A stretch of 64,000 bases of DNA from Niebla homalea (GCA_019925105.1 JAHGAU010000013.1:744001-808000), one strand, 5' to 3'; shown: positions 43,030-54,615, counted from the stretch's first letter. A program made the numbers and translations. The notes: generated from the sequence alone by a model not told the origin.

Positions 43030-45757
43030 TCAAAACACGGTCACCGTGCTTGAAAAGATGGACGTCTGCGTGAAGATTTCTGTGGAATACAGGATTGTCT
43101 GTCCGTGAGACACAACGGTGGAAGTGAGCATTTGTCCAGTCACTGTAGTGGTGAATAGTGGCGTTGCGGTGGTGGCCATGGAGGAACCACCAAGTGTACC
43201 CTATCATTGAGGTTAATCTTCAAGCCAAAATTGGGGACACAGAAGGCATCGATTGGATGGAGAAGACTTACCACCCTCGGTAGATCTGAATTCGACGGCG
43301 ACGTCTGCAAATTGATAGCGTCAGCCCAGAGCGAAGCGGATTGGTGATTACATGGCCCGAAAGCGGACTTACCGTGCACAAGCAAGTATTTGGAGTGGAG
43401 GAAGATCCTGTGGGAGCACTCACGGTAGAATTGGATGTCAGTGATGGGAAGCCCGTAGAATATCCAGATGAAGGCACGGAGAAACCGCTTCTACCTGAAG
43501 TGGGGAACGTGGGCCCGCCCGCGGTGAAGGGACTCAATGTACTGTTCGAGCTTGATGACGGTGATCCAGTGGAGAAGCCACTAGAATGTGTTGTCATAGA
43601 TCCACTTCCTGTAGGATAGGGACTCATTGTACTGTTGGTCGGATACGAGAAGCTTGAGGATGGTGGACTAGTCCCTGTAGGAAACCCGGTCGAGGGCGTT
43701 GAGGAGAATCCACTCCTACCCGAGAATGGGAAGGTAGGCCCGCTAGGAGTAAAGGGACTTAATGAGCTGTTCGAGCTTGATAACGGCGATCCAGTGGAGA
43801 AGCCACTAGAAGGGGTTGTCATAGATCCACTCCCAGTAGCATATGGACTCATCGTGCTGTTGGTAGGGTACAAGAAGCCGGAAGATGATAGACCAGTCCC
43901 TGTAGAAAATCCCGTCGACGGTGTCGAGGAGAATCCACTCCTACCCGAGAATGGGAAGGTAGGCCCGCTAGGAGTGAAGGGACTCAATGTGCTATTTGCG
44001 CTTGATGACGGCGACCCAGTGGAGAACCCAATCGATGGGGTTGTTATAGATCCACTCCCTGGAGGGAAGGGGCTCATTGTGCTGTTGGTGAGAGAAGTGA
44101 AGCCTGATGAAGGTAGTCCAGTGCCGGTGGGAAACCCAGTGGACGGTGTTGAGGAGAATCCACTCCTACCCGAGAATGGGAAGGTAGGCCCGCTAGGAGT
44201 GAAGGGACTCAACGTGGTATTGGTGGGTGGCGGCAGGAGTGAAGAGGCACCGGAGGGCAGGATCGTCGGTCCGGTGCTGATCGAACTGGTCGTCGCATTC
44301 GCAGAGCTAGTACAATTCGTAGCAGTGCTGTTGCCCAATAAGATCGCACTGATAGCAGTGGCATCAGCGATTGACGCAATAGAATTCGGCCCAGTCTTGA
44401 AGTCACAATTGGCCCCGACGGCAGCTGCTAGGTAAGTCACACCGTAGCAGCGGGATTGGGAGAAGCCAACGTTGACCGTGGCGCATGCCTCGATACAGGC
44501 GAAAAGATCAGACTCAACCAGGCCTTCAGTAACTGGCCCGGGGTAATTGACGCCGCACTCGATCTGGTATACTTGACATTGAGAGGTGTACGTTGTGCCG
44601 TTGGCGACAGGGCAAGACGATGAAGTGGGTGTAATGGTGGAGGAAGCAGATAACGTTGTGCTCGGACCGCTCGAGTTGCTGGATGTTGCAGTGGTCACAG
44701 CGGTCCCAACAGACGATGTTGAATTGACGGAAGAAAGTGGCAATACGGTTGGTGTCCCTGAGCCGGACGATGGGCCCGTTTGAGATGATTCACCGCGCGG
44801 CGCTCCGGTGTTGTTGGGTCCAGAAGGTATGGGGATTGAGCCTGAAGAACTAGCAGATGGCGTGACAGAAGTACCAACAGAGCTCGTTAAGTTCAAAGAC
44901 GAGCTAGGAGTCTGAGAGATTGTGCCAGATGCTGAGCTCGATGAAGCCGTGGAGCTTGTCGTCGGACTAGTGGGAGCAGCCCGTGGCACAGTGGTCAGCT
45001 CGGTTGACGCACCAGGCGTTGTTACGGTCACAATCATAGTGCTCGGCTCGTAGTCGAATCCTGAAAGGGTTCGGGTCTGGAATCGCACATTAGTCAAGAT
45101 AAATTGCCAGAATGTATGTAACATACTGTAGTCAGTGTAACAGGAATTGTCTGGGTGGTCTGTGTGATGAACAAGCACGAGCATGCACTAGACACTGCGC
45201 TAATGAGAGAAGAGTTCTGTGGTGACAGAGAGCAACTAGATGCTATGCTCGCAACAGGAATGATTTGCACTGATGTCGTATTGGTCGCTTGTCGTTTCTT
45301 CAACGTAGGACCTTCCGTCACCGTTGACGTTACTATACTCTGTGGCACCGTTAGAGTACCGCCATTCTGGGTTATAGTGGTAGTTGCAATGACCGTGATG
45401 GTACTAAGGAGATCAGCATGACGATTGAGACCAGGGTGGAAGCACGGACGTTGCGTGGACCTGTGTCTGGGTGCTGGTCTGATGCGGAATATTAATATAG
45501 CTGCGGCAGAATGGATCTGAGTCTTCAGGAAAATTCTGCAGAGATTGAAGATAATCATCTTCGATGCAAGTGATACGTTTCTCATGCTGATGGAAGACAT
45601 CTCGGAGCTCAGCGGCGGCCTTCTCCTTCTCAACCGGGGATTCCTTCTCCCTAGCATCTCGCACTTCTCGGAGATGTGTGACGGGCACACGTAGCCCAAA
45701 CGTGGTCTCGCAGAGCAAAACACCAGCCAAGCTTATTATCCAAGGTGCTAGACGCAT
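43030..45757 (-). CDS. Secreted Ser/Thr-rich repeat protein with PAN-like Cys domain
   Basis: Predicted 830 residues in five exons: 45757-45450, 45403-45127, 45076-43373, 43304-43272, 43200-43030; introns of 46, 50, 68 and 71 bases. A signal peptide is clear (MRLAPWIISLAGVLL; cleavage near residue 21). A charged region follows, then Thr/Ser-rich sequence likely to be O-glycosylated. A Cys-rich module at about residues 350-424 (CPVANGTTYTSQC, then CIEACATVN, RCYGVTY, CDFKTG) resembles PAN/apple-type folds found in fungal surface proteins. Next come about four tandem repeats of 75 residues (480-760) built on SPFTPSGPTFPFSGRSGFSS. The C-terminus is again Thr/Ser/Val-rich (FTTTVTGQM, then TSIFSSTVTVF) without a hydrophobic tail, so no GPI anchor is predicted. 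It is probably a cell-wall or extracellular protein; the ligand is unknown. The last two exons were added because they continue the composition in frame. Confidence 0.8.
43476..44215 (-). repeat. Tandem 225-base coding repeats
   Basis: Copies begin at about 43476, 43701, 43926 and 44151 (plus-strand positions), exactly 225 bases apart. The last three share a block of about 60 nearly identical bases starting GAGGAGAATCCACTCC; the first is diverged. They encode the 75-residue repeats of the secreted protein. Confidence 0.85.
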
Positions 45758-46295
45758 GATGAATGAGAGCACGGCAACACCATGTAAAGAGTGACAATAA
45801 TATCTTGAAAGCGAATGAAGGCAAGAAGCAGCTTGGAAGCGTGGAACTTCGTGGATTGAAGCAAGTTTTATACACTTTCTTACCTACCCACCGATCGGAC
45901 TCGCCTGTACCTACATAGAGCCTAGAGGTGAAACCGCAGGACCTTGGAATGGTCTGAGGGTCATCCCCAAGGAGGTGGACGCATAGTCTCCACAGATGGG
46001 AGTGATAGTGATGCATGAGTCTTTCCATCTCAGGCATACAGCCGGAGCAGAAGGTGGCTGGGCCTAGCTGATATTGGTAACGTGCTTGAAGAATGAAGGC
46101 GAGGGGTGAGATTTGGGTCAAGGGGTCAAGGTGCCAAGCCCTTTCAAGCCCTATGACCGAGGTCTCTTCCTCGACCCGCTCTCGCCGCTCAGCCTCACAA
46201 GCCCCATCCATCCGCCTCAATCGATAAGACACATATATTAGTACATCAGACATTCTGGAGCTCCAAACAGCCAGCGTCTTTATACCGTTCCAGCC
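45758..46295. other. Divergent promoter region
   Basis: Between the starts of the secreted repeat protein (minus) and the LAMTOR1-like gene (plus). No gene recognised. Confidence 0.5.
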
Positions 46296-47044
46296 ATGGA
46301 TGCCTGTCTTTCATGTCTGGGCCTCTGTCGGCCCTCAAAAGGAAGGAATGCTGAGGTAACGCAACCACCCCGGAAGCCCACGAGGCCCACCACCTCCTTG
46401 GACCCAATTGCTCAAAAGCTAAAACGTGCTGCAGCACCCTGAAACATCTCGCCTCCTCTATGACGACCCTTACCGGAGCCAATACGGCTCGACTGCTCCG
46501 CGATCCCAGCAGCAACCCGATCCGGAAATTCTTCGCCGCGAGAGGGAGGAGATGGAGGGCATTTGTCACCGAATGTCTGAGTGAGTCTCTTTGCGACGGT
46601 CACGCCCCGCTGCCAGCTGCACCTATTTGATCAGAGTGGCTTACACCTGCGTCTAGTCAAGTCATCGATGTCTTTGCGGTCGCACCCCAGGAGAGCAGCC
46701 GAAGCTCCAGCCAGGATTATGTAAAGGCGATGCTCAGCAAGAATGGAGTGGACCCTGCGAGACTGTCCGAAAAGGAGTGGCTTGCACTATTACAGCAATC
46801 ACCAGCCGAGCAGAGGAAGTTGATTCGGGCTTATGCCAAGAACATGCCCAAGCAGATCCGGGAAGATGATTTGCATAAGCAGACGAGCAAGGGCAACAGG
46901 GACGATGCAGACGATACGAAGGAACAGCGGGTGCCATCGGAGGAAGAGATGGCTTACAAGACGATTCGAAGAAAGGGCAAGGAGCCTATTTCTATCGTTC
47001 TGGATGAGCGTGAAAGCGCAGCCGCCCAAGCCGTCATGGGGTGA
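46296..47044 (+). CDS. LAMTOR1: LAMTOR1-like Ragulator/EGO complex anchor protein
   Basis: Predicted 197 residues in three exons: 46296-46355, 46435-46580, 46657-47044; introns of 79 and 76 bases. The family anchors the Rag GTPase-TORC1 machinery to the vacuole or lysosome surface through a lipidated N-terminus. Evidence is the Cys-rich start MDACLSCLGLC, the motif ETSRLLYDDPYRSQYGS, the helix ILRREREEMEGICHRMSD, and VIDVFAVAPQESS, with both junctions restoring sequence. The C-terminal 100 residues are charged and disordered. Oddly, residue 2 is Asp rather than the Gly needed for N-myristoylation in related proteins, while three nearby cysteines could still be palmitoylated. Family call rests on motif memory, so confidence is moderate to good. 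Confidence 0.78.
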
Positions 47045-49633
47045 TTCTCATTGAACAGCACCAGTCTAACAAAAGTGTGGCTGGTCGCGTATCAAGAAAG
47101 CGAAGACGTCTTTGAGAACCTCACTCTGGCCCCTAACTCGACCTATGGAAGGACTGTATCTGGCATGACGGACCTTGGACACAGGGTGATGCCCGATACC
47201 GGACCAGGGTGAAGCATGTAGGGGCCCCCCTCACGCACAGCTGGTGCCAGGGCCGAGGGAAGAAAGCAGAAATGATCAGGTACACATGTTCGACTCCAAA
47301 GCGATATGGACAGGATTCCCTGATGCTCAGTGGCACAGGTCGCCAGGCACGATGGATCAGTGGTTTGGCTTCTTGTCGCTCGTCGTTCTCTTGAAGGTGC
47401 TCAGTGACGTACATGATCCCAATTGGGGGGGTCCTCGGTGTCCTCTATGGCTCGTAAGTCAATAGAGTTCAATTATGGAGGAATTCATGACCCCCTTTGA
47501 ATCTTGCACACTCCTTCTCAAAGCGTACACTTTCCTTAGCGTTACTGCGTACATTATGCAGCTAGTGGTGCAGACCAGGATTCCGCGCGTCGTCCCCCTG
47601 ACCTATCAGCTTGCTGAGACAGGATTTCCTGCACTGACGCCTGCAATCTAACTCATTCGCGGCCCATCCTTGATCGTTCATTTGTTGAGCGCTGCTGCAA
47701 CGGCTGTTTTGTCATGCAGGAGTCGCAGAGCATGTGAGTGAAGTTGATCCACGTACCTGGCTCACGTGGTAACGGATCGGCTCGCAAAATAGAGCAAAAT
47801 TCGACGTCGTGTCATAAACTGCTTTCTCGTCCTCGGATCTCATGGTCATTCTACGCACATTAGAAGGCTGAAAAGGTGAGAGGTTCGAGGTGCCTTACAA
47901 TAACGATTTGACGACAGTTTATAGGTCCCGTTGGAAATCTCCGATCGAACGAAAACGCGACGTTTGTTGGTAAACAAGTCGACACGAGATGTTGCAAACG
48001 GACTCGACCGAACCGCGTAGATCACGTTGAGGCTCTCACGATGCACGTTCGTTTGCCTGAATGTTGCCTTCTTCTGGTTACTCGGGAAAGATCAGCATCC
48101 TCATTGGGTGGGCTGCTTACATGAATGCGGCAAAGATCCATGGCGAGCCCTGGTCAGAAGTGCTCGCGATTTAGAATGGCAATTGCTGGAGTTGGGACTG
48201 CCGAAGCTTGGGAGGACCATGCTCATCCATTCCGAGGCGAAGGCAGACATTGAGCGAATGCGAGCAATAACGCGAAACGGTCAAAGCTAAGAGGAGCTCT
48301 TAGGAAGGTTCTGGCCACCTAATTGCCGAGGAAAAGTCCCTTTCACTCGTCGGATATGGCACCTTGTTGAGAGTTTTCTGTGGAGAACACTTGGAAGAGA
48401 AGTCTGCAGACGACCAACGCATCGACGAGGGGTCTGACTGCTAGGCCACTTATGTCGATACCTGTGTCTATCAGACGTGAAATAGAGCCGGAGGCTGTGC
48501 CATTGAAAGACCGAGACGCAAGATATTGGGGTCTAGACTGGGTTGTTTGACCAAAGAATGGAATTAGCACCTCGAGGATATCAGGTGATTGGCGAGAAAA
48601 CTCACCTGAGACTCCTTTTTGTCCGAGACACTTGGTCTTATTGGAAGGAAGGACCCCGTCAAGGATCGCCGAATTTCTACACAGGACATGCATGATCAGT
48701 CACTTGACCATAGCTGTTCCCTAGCTTCGTCGATCAAGGATTTCAGTCCACACTTCTCCTCCAGTCGATGAGCATCACAAGTCACCAAGATCGTCGTTTG
48801 GCGTTAGCTAGCAACGGCTTGCTCTCATGTGACGCGTCTTAGATGAGGAAATATGCATGAAGAGAACATATGACCTGGACGTGATTGAGGTGCATGGACG
48901 GAAAGTCAGTCTGTGGCAGAAGAATCCAAGAGCGATAACTCAACGCCTGCTGAGTGGACCTGAATGAACTCAACAAGGCCTATCTCTCGATTCTCACCCG
49001 ATATTTGACATGTCAGATCACTGCATTGGCCAATGGCTTTGAACTATGTGTCCTCTGGCACAATCTAGCACTGTCAGGCCTTACCCAAACCATCCGCACA
49101 ATGTGTACCCCTGACGCAAGGTGCAGACACGAGAAGGAAAGGAAGAACAACACAAGCTTGATTGGCTCTGAGAACATGGCATGAGTTATCACATTGCAGA
49201 CATGAAGAGAATTCCGGTCCGATCGGCAGCTTTGTTGTTTGAGCAAGGGAAAAGCGGAAAAGAGTTGACCAAAGATCTCGATCACAAGTGTGCCTTTCGA
49301 AACATAAATAGGGCCTCGATGCTCCTTTCAAATACCTCAGACATCTTCTCTTCCAGGTCAACAGTCTTCAGCCATTCACATCTCTTCAAACATCTCGAGC
49401 ATTACCTTTTCAAGACAACCAAAGTCACAGAAATCTCCAAAACAGAGCGTTCGTTTGACAGAAGCCCATGGGATAAGCATCACGCCGCTAACTTATGCAG
49501 ATAGCCCATACAAGATAGAGAGTCACAGCCAATTGTTCTTGACACTTCTTCACGTATTCATCGGGTATGATGAAACGCCCCCGGGAAACACAGGGACCGA
49601 CTGACAGAACTTTAAAAGACAATCAACCACAAC
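47045..49633. other. Gene-poor stretch, 2.6 kb
   Basis: The longest stretch without a supported gene. Many short open frames exist on both strands (for example 48027-48290 plus, 48693-48343 minus), but none shows family motifs, domain-like composition or splice-consistent extension. No tRNA, transposon ends or tandem repeats recognised. The right-most 300 bases may be the promoter or long leader of the small Cys-rich gene. Confidence 0.4.
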
Positions 49634-49969
49634 ATGTGCTTCTACGAACAATACCGTTTCTCCTGTGGAGACTTCAAATGGTCCAACTTCAGGCAACACT
49701 GCAACCAGGAATACCGCACCGGTGAAACATGCGGCATGAAACTTGTCTTCCAAACGCACCCTGTCCACCAGAAGTGCCGCATTTGCGACAAGATCGAAAC
49801 AAAGCAACGCCGCCGGGCCACAGAGAAGGAGAGAATTAGCCGCTGGAAAAAAGAAGGCGGCAGGTTCAGGGCCTCTATCGAGAAGTCCGAGGACATCATT
49901 GACCAGCTCGAACGGGAGCTGCGAGACTTGACCTCTGAGCGTCGAAGCCGCGCGATGAACATGAGATGA
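49634..49969 (+). CDS. Small conserved-looking Cys-rich protein, function unknown
   Basis: A single exon of 111 residues. The first half carries seven cysteines in a pattern suggesting a zinc-binding or disulfide fold (MCFYEQYRFSCG, then HCNQEY, GETCGMKL, KCRICDKI). The second half is a charged helix rich in Arg, Glu and Lys that may form a coiled coil. There is no signal peptide. I recall similar short proteins in dothideomycete genomes starting with the same MCFYEQYRFSCGD-like motif, but know no function. It lies alone next to a gene-poor stretch. The start is the first ATG, and the Cys spacing begins immediately, which supports it. Confidence 0.65.
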   Translation: MCFYEQYRFSCGDFKWSNFRQHCNQEYRTGETCGMKLVFQTHPVHQKCRICDKIETKQRRRATEKERISRWKKEGGRFRASIEKSEDIIDQLERELRDLTSERRSRAMNMR

Positions 49970-50578
49970 AGCCTCGAGCTTTAGAGGGAGACTGGTCAAT
50001 GCGATCAAGAGGGTCTCGTTGAAATTTGGCAGTGTGCCACGAGAATGTAGTCACAGCCTCGTGGCACGTAATCGGACGGCGTTTTTATAGCACAACTTTA
50101 GGAAAATATAATGAATGCTCATTTGCCGGAGCTATATTCCCAGTGCAGCTGAGACACTTGTTAACCGCCGAGCTAGATAGAGAGGCCACATTTGAGGTCG
50201 AAGCTTGACAGGGCTGAGCATGTACGTTTCTTCCTTTAGGGAGTCCTTGGACTTGGAATGAAGGATGCCCCACTACGCTCCAATGTGGGATATTGCTCCA
50301 AAGGATTGTAGTGATCCATTGCAAGACGGTCTGCATCGTTATGGGAATTTCCGGTGATGAGATGAGGTTGAGCAACTTGCGATCGGCTACGGTGTATGTT
50401 TGTTCCGAAGCAACTAGCACGCATGGAGCCTCCTTTGACACGTGACCATGCCTTGAACCTGTAGCTAAGCGTTCCAGATCATTGGAACACTGACATGAAA
50501 CGGCTCGAGAATATTTCCGTGGATGGACAGCGGTACCGGTTTATTGGGAATATGCAATTCATCTTTCCAAAGCCCAGG
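49970..50578. other. Convergent intergenic region
   Basis: 3' flanks of the small Cys-rich gene (plus) and the proteasome gene (minus). A 118-codon open frame on the minus strand (50441-50085) has no recognisable features. Confidence 0.45.
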
Positions 50579-51494
50579 CTATCCTGCATCCGCTTCTTCC
50601 TGCTTTGCTAGACCGTGCTCCTTCAGCAGAGTATCTATCTCATCAGCTCCCCACAGATGATGGTACACCTTGCCCGCTTTTGTTTTGCCCACAGTAGCAA
50701 ACTCAACTTTGTGCATATTAGCGCACATGTCTTGGAAGGAGGGGTGAAAAGCGACTTGACTTACTCTTCTCACTGCTCAGCTTCGTTGAATCCATCGTTT
50801 TACTGAGTACCTTCACAGCCAAGGCGCATGCCTCCTTGAGGTCACACTCGTCTTTGTAGTCCTGCTTTAGAAGCGTTTGCGCGCTCGCATTGTTTGCGCC
50901 CACACTTGTTGCTTTCCATCCACCATAGTTGCCACTAGGATTGCTCTGATACAGCTGGAACTGATTTTGAGGATCCCAGCCAGCGTAAACGAATGAGACA
51001 CCGAACGGGCGTAGACCTCCGCGTTGAGTGTAGTTTTGTTTGACATCACATAATCTTCGGACTAGTTGTTCGCAAGGTATGTCCTCGTTGTAGGTTTGAA
51101 GGTATCCCTGCGCTGTTTGACGGGCGAAGTTGATGAGGATATTAGCGTCGGCCGTCATTCCAGCGACAGCACATATCACGTTACTCGTAGATCATCAGCT
51201 GAAAGGCCTTTCAGTTGACAGGGAAGTCATACTCGTTTAATATGTACAGCTTCTCAGCTGACGTGTCCTGCTCTAGCAATTTGCTTGTGACCTTCCTTTC
51301 CGCAGCTAGAACGATACCATCCGTTGCAAGGATCCCAATAGCCGTACCGGCGTGATTGATGGCTTCGAGAGCATATTCCACCTGGTACAGCCTTCCCTCA
51401 GGCGAAAAGATGGTTGTCTAGAAGCATGCATAAGCCATCATATTTGCATAGAGTCATCACGATAGCTTACACGTGAGTCGTAACGGCTCGACAT
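50579..51494 (-). CDS. PRE9: 20S proteasome subunit alpha-3 (Pre9/PSMA4)
   Basis: Predicted 251 residues in four exons: 51494-51471, 51417-51233, 51183-50765, 50706-50579; introns of 53, 49 and 58 bases. The subunit is part of the outer alpha ring of the 20S proteasome. The proteasome alpha-type N-terminal signature is formed across intron 1: MSSRYDSR joins [20 protein letters not shown]. Further landmarks are [34 protein letters not shown], and [13 protein letters not shown]. As expected for an alpha subunit there is no catalytic N-terminal Thr. The first exon codes for just eight residues. Length and the C-terminal charged helix match Pre9/PSMA4 better than other alpha subunits. Confidence 0.94.
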
Positions 51495-51756
51495 CTTGAC
51501 GATACTCGAATAGCAAAGGTATGGGTGATTGCTGGAGCTTGAGCTTGATGATGTACTCTTAGTACATAGGTAGCTCAGGAAGCTCCAGGCGCCACGTTTC
51601 ACGCGTCTCCATGCCAAGACTTTTGGTATGACGACGATCCCGCGGAACTATTCACACCCAAGTCGGGTATAAACCCAAAGTCGCATTCCCCTTTCCAATA
51701 CTTACTTACGCTAGCGTGAACGGACATAGAAGACGGAGTCATAGCCGGTAGGAAAC

Positions 51757-53561
51757 ATGCTCAAGTCTACATACAAGCCAGCCGTCTCTCTTGGACCGGC
51801 TTCATTGCCAGAAGGATGGACTGAGCATCAGGCTCCCACTGGTAAGGTTCCGCGCCCTCGAAAGCACTGAAGCATTGGGCTTACCCGGATGATCAGGTTT
51901 CGGCTGACGATCACTGCGCAGGACACACTTATTATTACAACACGATCACTAAAGTCTCTACATATGATCGTCCTCGCCAACAGCCAGCGGCGCCTGACAT
52001 CATAAGCCAATATCCTTCCCTGAACGCAGGCTTCCCTGGCTTTCCTCAACCGGCAGCATATCCTCAAATCGTCAATAACGCTCATCTTCGAGGGCGAGGG
52101 AATGGAAGGAACGGCTTCGAAGGTAGAGGCCGCCCTGAGCCCAGAGATAGACCGCGATCGAAGCACAGTATTCCAGGCTGTGAGCCTTGGCTTCTTATTA
52201 AGACGAAACTTGGTCGCCGATTCGTCTACCACCCTGAAAGAAATGAGAGCTTCTGGAAGTTTCCCCCAGATGTTATGAGAGGGTTGGTCGAATTCGACCG
52301 GCAAGACAGAGAGAAGCGCCAAAAAGTGGAGAAAGATCAGCATGCTGGGGGTGAGATTGAGGAGCATGTTCCTGCGGCTACTGAAGCAGAGACTTCTCTC
52401 CCAACAGAAATGTTGCCAGGTGCTGCTCCAAGGCCTGTATCTGCCCCGCAAGAAAGCGGCAATGACGTTGATAGTGATGAGGAGTACGAAGAAGTCGAAG
52501 TGACGGACAACGAAGAAGGGGATTCGGCAACAGGAAAGGCAAATGATAACGAAGCAGAACCTCAGCCTGTCGAATTTGGCGAGGATGATATTGCACAGCA
52601 GCTCGCAGCCATGGGGCAGGATTACGGTTTAGATCCTGGTGAATATGGTAATGATAGCAACAACGAATTAGAAGATGGCGCAGAGGGTCTAGCTCTGACG
52701 GAAGCTGACGCGCAAGCTCTGTTCAAGGACATGCTGGGAGACCACCATATCAGCCCATATACAACATGGGAGGCTATCATCGAAGCGGGGCAAATCATCG
52801 AGGATGATCGATACACGGTGCTACCAAATATGCGCGCGCGAAAGGATGTCTGGACAGAGTGGAGCAGAGACCTGGTGCAACGATTAAGAGAAGAGCGCCA
52901 GAAGGCAGAGAAGAAAGACCCCAAGATTCCTTACTTTGCCTTTCTACAAGCCCGAGCGACACCCAAGCTATACTGGCCCGAATTCCGCAGGAAGTTCCAG
53001 AAAGAGCCAGAATTACGCAACTCGAAATTGTCAGACAAAGATCGTGAGAAGTGGTATCGGGAACACATCAATCGTAAGTATTTATATCACGACAAGCAAA
53101 GGATGATACTGATACTTGGAACAGGGTTGAAGCTGCCTGAAAGCACCCTCAAATCCGACTTGGTTGTATTGATGAAATCGATACCTCTATCTGCCTTGAA
53201 CCGTGCAACGACCGTGGAAAACCTTCCCGCGGCGATGCTGACAGATATAAGATTCATTTCGCTAAGGTCGTCTGTAAGGGATGCCTTGATTTCAGCCCAC
53301 ATCTCGACCTTGAAACCACCTCCCACTAATGTCGAACTTTCTCCGGTAGCAGAGGAATCCCAATCGAGGGAGCAGAGGGACCGTGAGAGGAGGAGGAATC
53401 AGGCTTTAGCTGAGAGGCAACGCTGGGTCGATGAAGAAAAGAAGAGGCAACGGGGGGCTTTGCAGTACAGTAAGACCATAATGAAGGAGGGTGAAGAGGA
53501 AATTCAACAAGCTATGAAGCTGGGTAAGGACGGACTTTTGAGCCACATGGAGAAAGGTTGA
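51757..53561 (+). CDS. dre4: WW and FF domain splicing-associated protein (Urn1/Dre4 type)
   Basis: Predicted 557 residues in three exons: 51757-51841, 51922-53073, 53125-53561; introns of 80 and 51 bases. The WW domain is built across intron 1: LPEGWTEHQAPTG joins HTYYYNTITKVSTYDRP. A second block, WLLIKTKLGRRFVYHPERNESFWKFP, looks like another WW-type fold. After an acidic linker, FF-like helices begin with FKDMLGDHHISPYTTWEA and YFAFLQARATPKLYWPEFRRKF. The C-terminus is a charged helix. Members of this family (yeast Urn1, fission yeast Dre4) associate with the spliceosome and link splicing with other nuclear events. Intron 2 has no stop and is a multiple of three, so the frame stays open through it; removal is chosen for its GTAAGT donor and family continuity. 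Confidence 0.86.
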
Positions 53562-53691
53562 AGATTAGGTGATATTAGATGCTTGTCTTCGTCCCCTCAA
53601 AAGATTTCAAATAAGAACACTTATCTCCTTGAACCGTTGTACATTTGACTCGCTTAAACGCTATCACTTCACGAAGATGGGCGGCTCATCT
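53562..53691. other. Convergent 3' ends
   Basis: Only 130 bases separate the stop codons of the splicing-factor gene (plus) and the ZNF830-like gene (minus), so their transcripts probably overlap. Confidence 0.5.
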
Positions 53692-54615
53692 TTACCTTCC
53701 AAATCTCCAATCATCATCAAATTCCTCATCGTCACTTTCATCATCTTCCACATCAGGTTTTTGAATTGCGTCGGAAGTCTCCCCATCCCTCTTAGCGGCA
53801 TCGCTCGCATTGCCTACCCTATCCTTCTCCCTCCTCACCCTCAACTCCTCCCTCTTCTCCCTCAACCTCCTCACCCTCTCCTCCAAGCCCTCCATCTCGT
53901 CGAATTCCTCCTCTAGAGCTCTAGCCGCGTCTTCCTTCTCCGCTTCTAGCTCAGCCTCCCTCATTTCCTTGCCAGTCACCTCTACTCCTCCTTCTTCCCG
54001 TTTTGCGAGATCCGCAGCAGAGATGGGGGCAGCGCTGATTGTTGCTTGAGATGTGAGAGCTGATGGGCCGGAGGCCGGTTGGGGAGGGGGTGAGGGGGTG
54101 GCAACGTCGCGCTCGAAGGCGGCCCATTCTGCTTCGTCGATTGCTTGATGTGGGGCTTGGGTGGAGGGGGATCGTAGGGAAGGACTTCGTGAAGGCTCGA
54201 GGGGTGGGGGAGGGATCGAAGTAGTTGAAGGAGCCGGATGAGAGGGCTTCGGAGGCTTAATGTCTTTTGAAGTCGCTGGAGAGGGTTTCGAAGAGTCTGA
54301 AACAGGTCTTGTCCGCTTCCTCGAATCCTCATCCTCGTCACCTGCTTTCCGCTTCTTCGTGCCATTGCTGGTTTTCCCCAGTGCTGACGCTGGCTCGGGC
54401 CTATCTGGTGCCGTTTTTTGACTCAGGCGCAATCTTTCGGCACGCATGGCATGCTGTGTAGATTTGAGATGTTTATCCCAGACATCGACGTCAGACTTCA
54501 ACGGTATGTGACATACGGTGCATTCCAAGGTGCCCGTGGCTGAATAGGATGCATTAGGGTGCTCGATACGACGCAAGGCTCGCTCATTGCGGAGCAGAGA
54601 ACGAACGTTGGCCAT
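53692..54615 (-). CDS. ZNF830/CCDC16-like C2H2 zinc-finger protein
   Basis: A single exon of 307 residues. The N-terminus reads MANVRSLLRNERALRRIEHP followed by a U1-like C2H2 finger: CTVCHIPLKSDVDVWDKHLKSTQH. This is the matrin/U1-type finger of the ZNF830 (CCDC16) family, which is linked to pre-mRNA splicing and early development in animals. The middle is Lys/Ser/Pro-rich and disordered. The C-terminal part holds EAEWAAFERDV, a long Glu/Arg coiled coil (about 215-270) and a final acidic DDEEFDDDWRFGR tail, also typical. The start is the first ATG and directly precedes the conserved motif. Nuclear location is expected. Confidence 0.88.
   Translation of the reverse strand: MANVRSLLRNERALRRIEHPNASYSATGTLECTVCHIPLKSDVDVWDKHLKSTQHAMRAERLRLSQKTAPDRPEPASALGKTSNGTKKRKAGDEDEDSRKRTRPVSDSSKPSPATSKDIKPPKPSHPAPSTTSIPPPPLEPSRSPSLRSPSTQAPHQAIDEAEWAAFERDVATPSPPPQPASGPSALTSQATISAAPISAADLAKREEGGVEVTGKEMREAELEAEKEDAARALEEEFDEMEGLEERVRRLREKREELRVRREKDRVGNASDAAKRDGETSDAIQKPDVEDDESDDEEFDDDWRFGR

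Noticed and set aside
43341..44435. Plus-strand frames with regular Gly/Val/Glu repeats
   Set aside because: Antisense of the tandem repeats in the secreted protein; the periodicity comes from the repeat itself.
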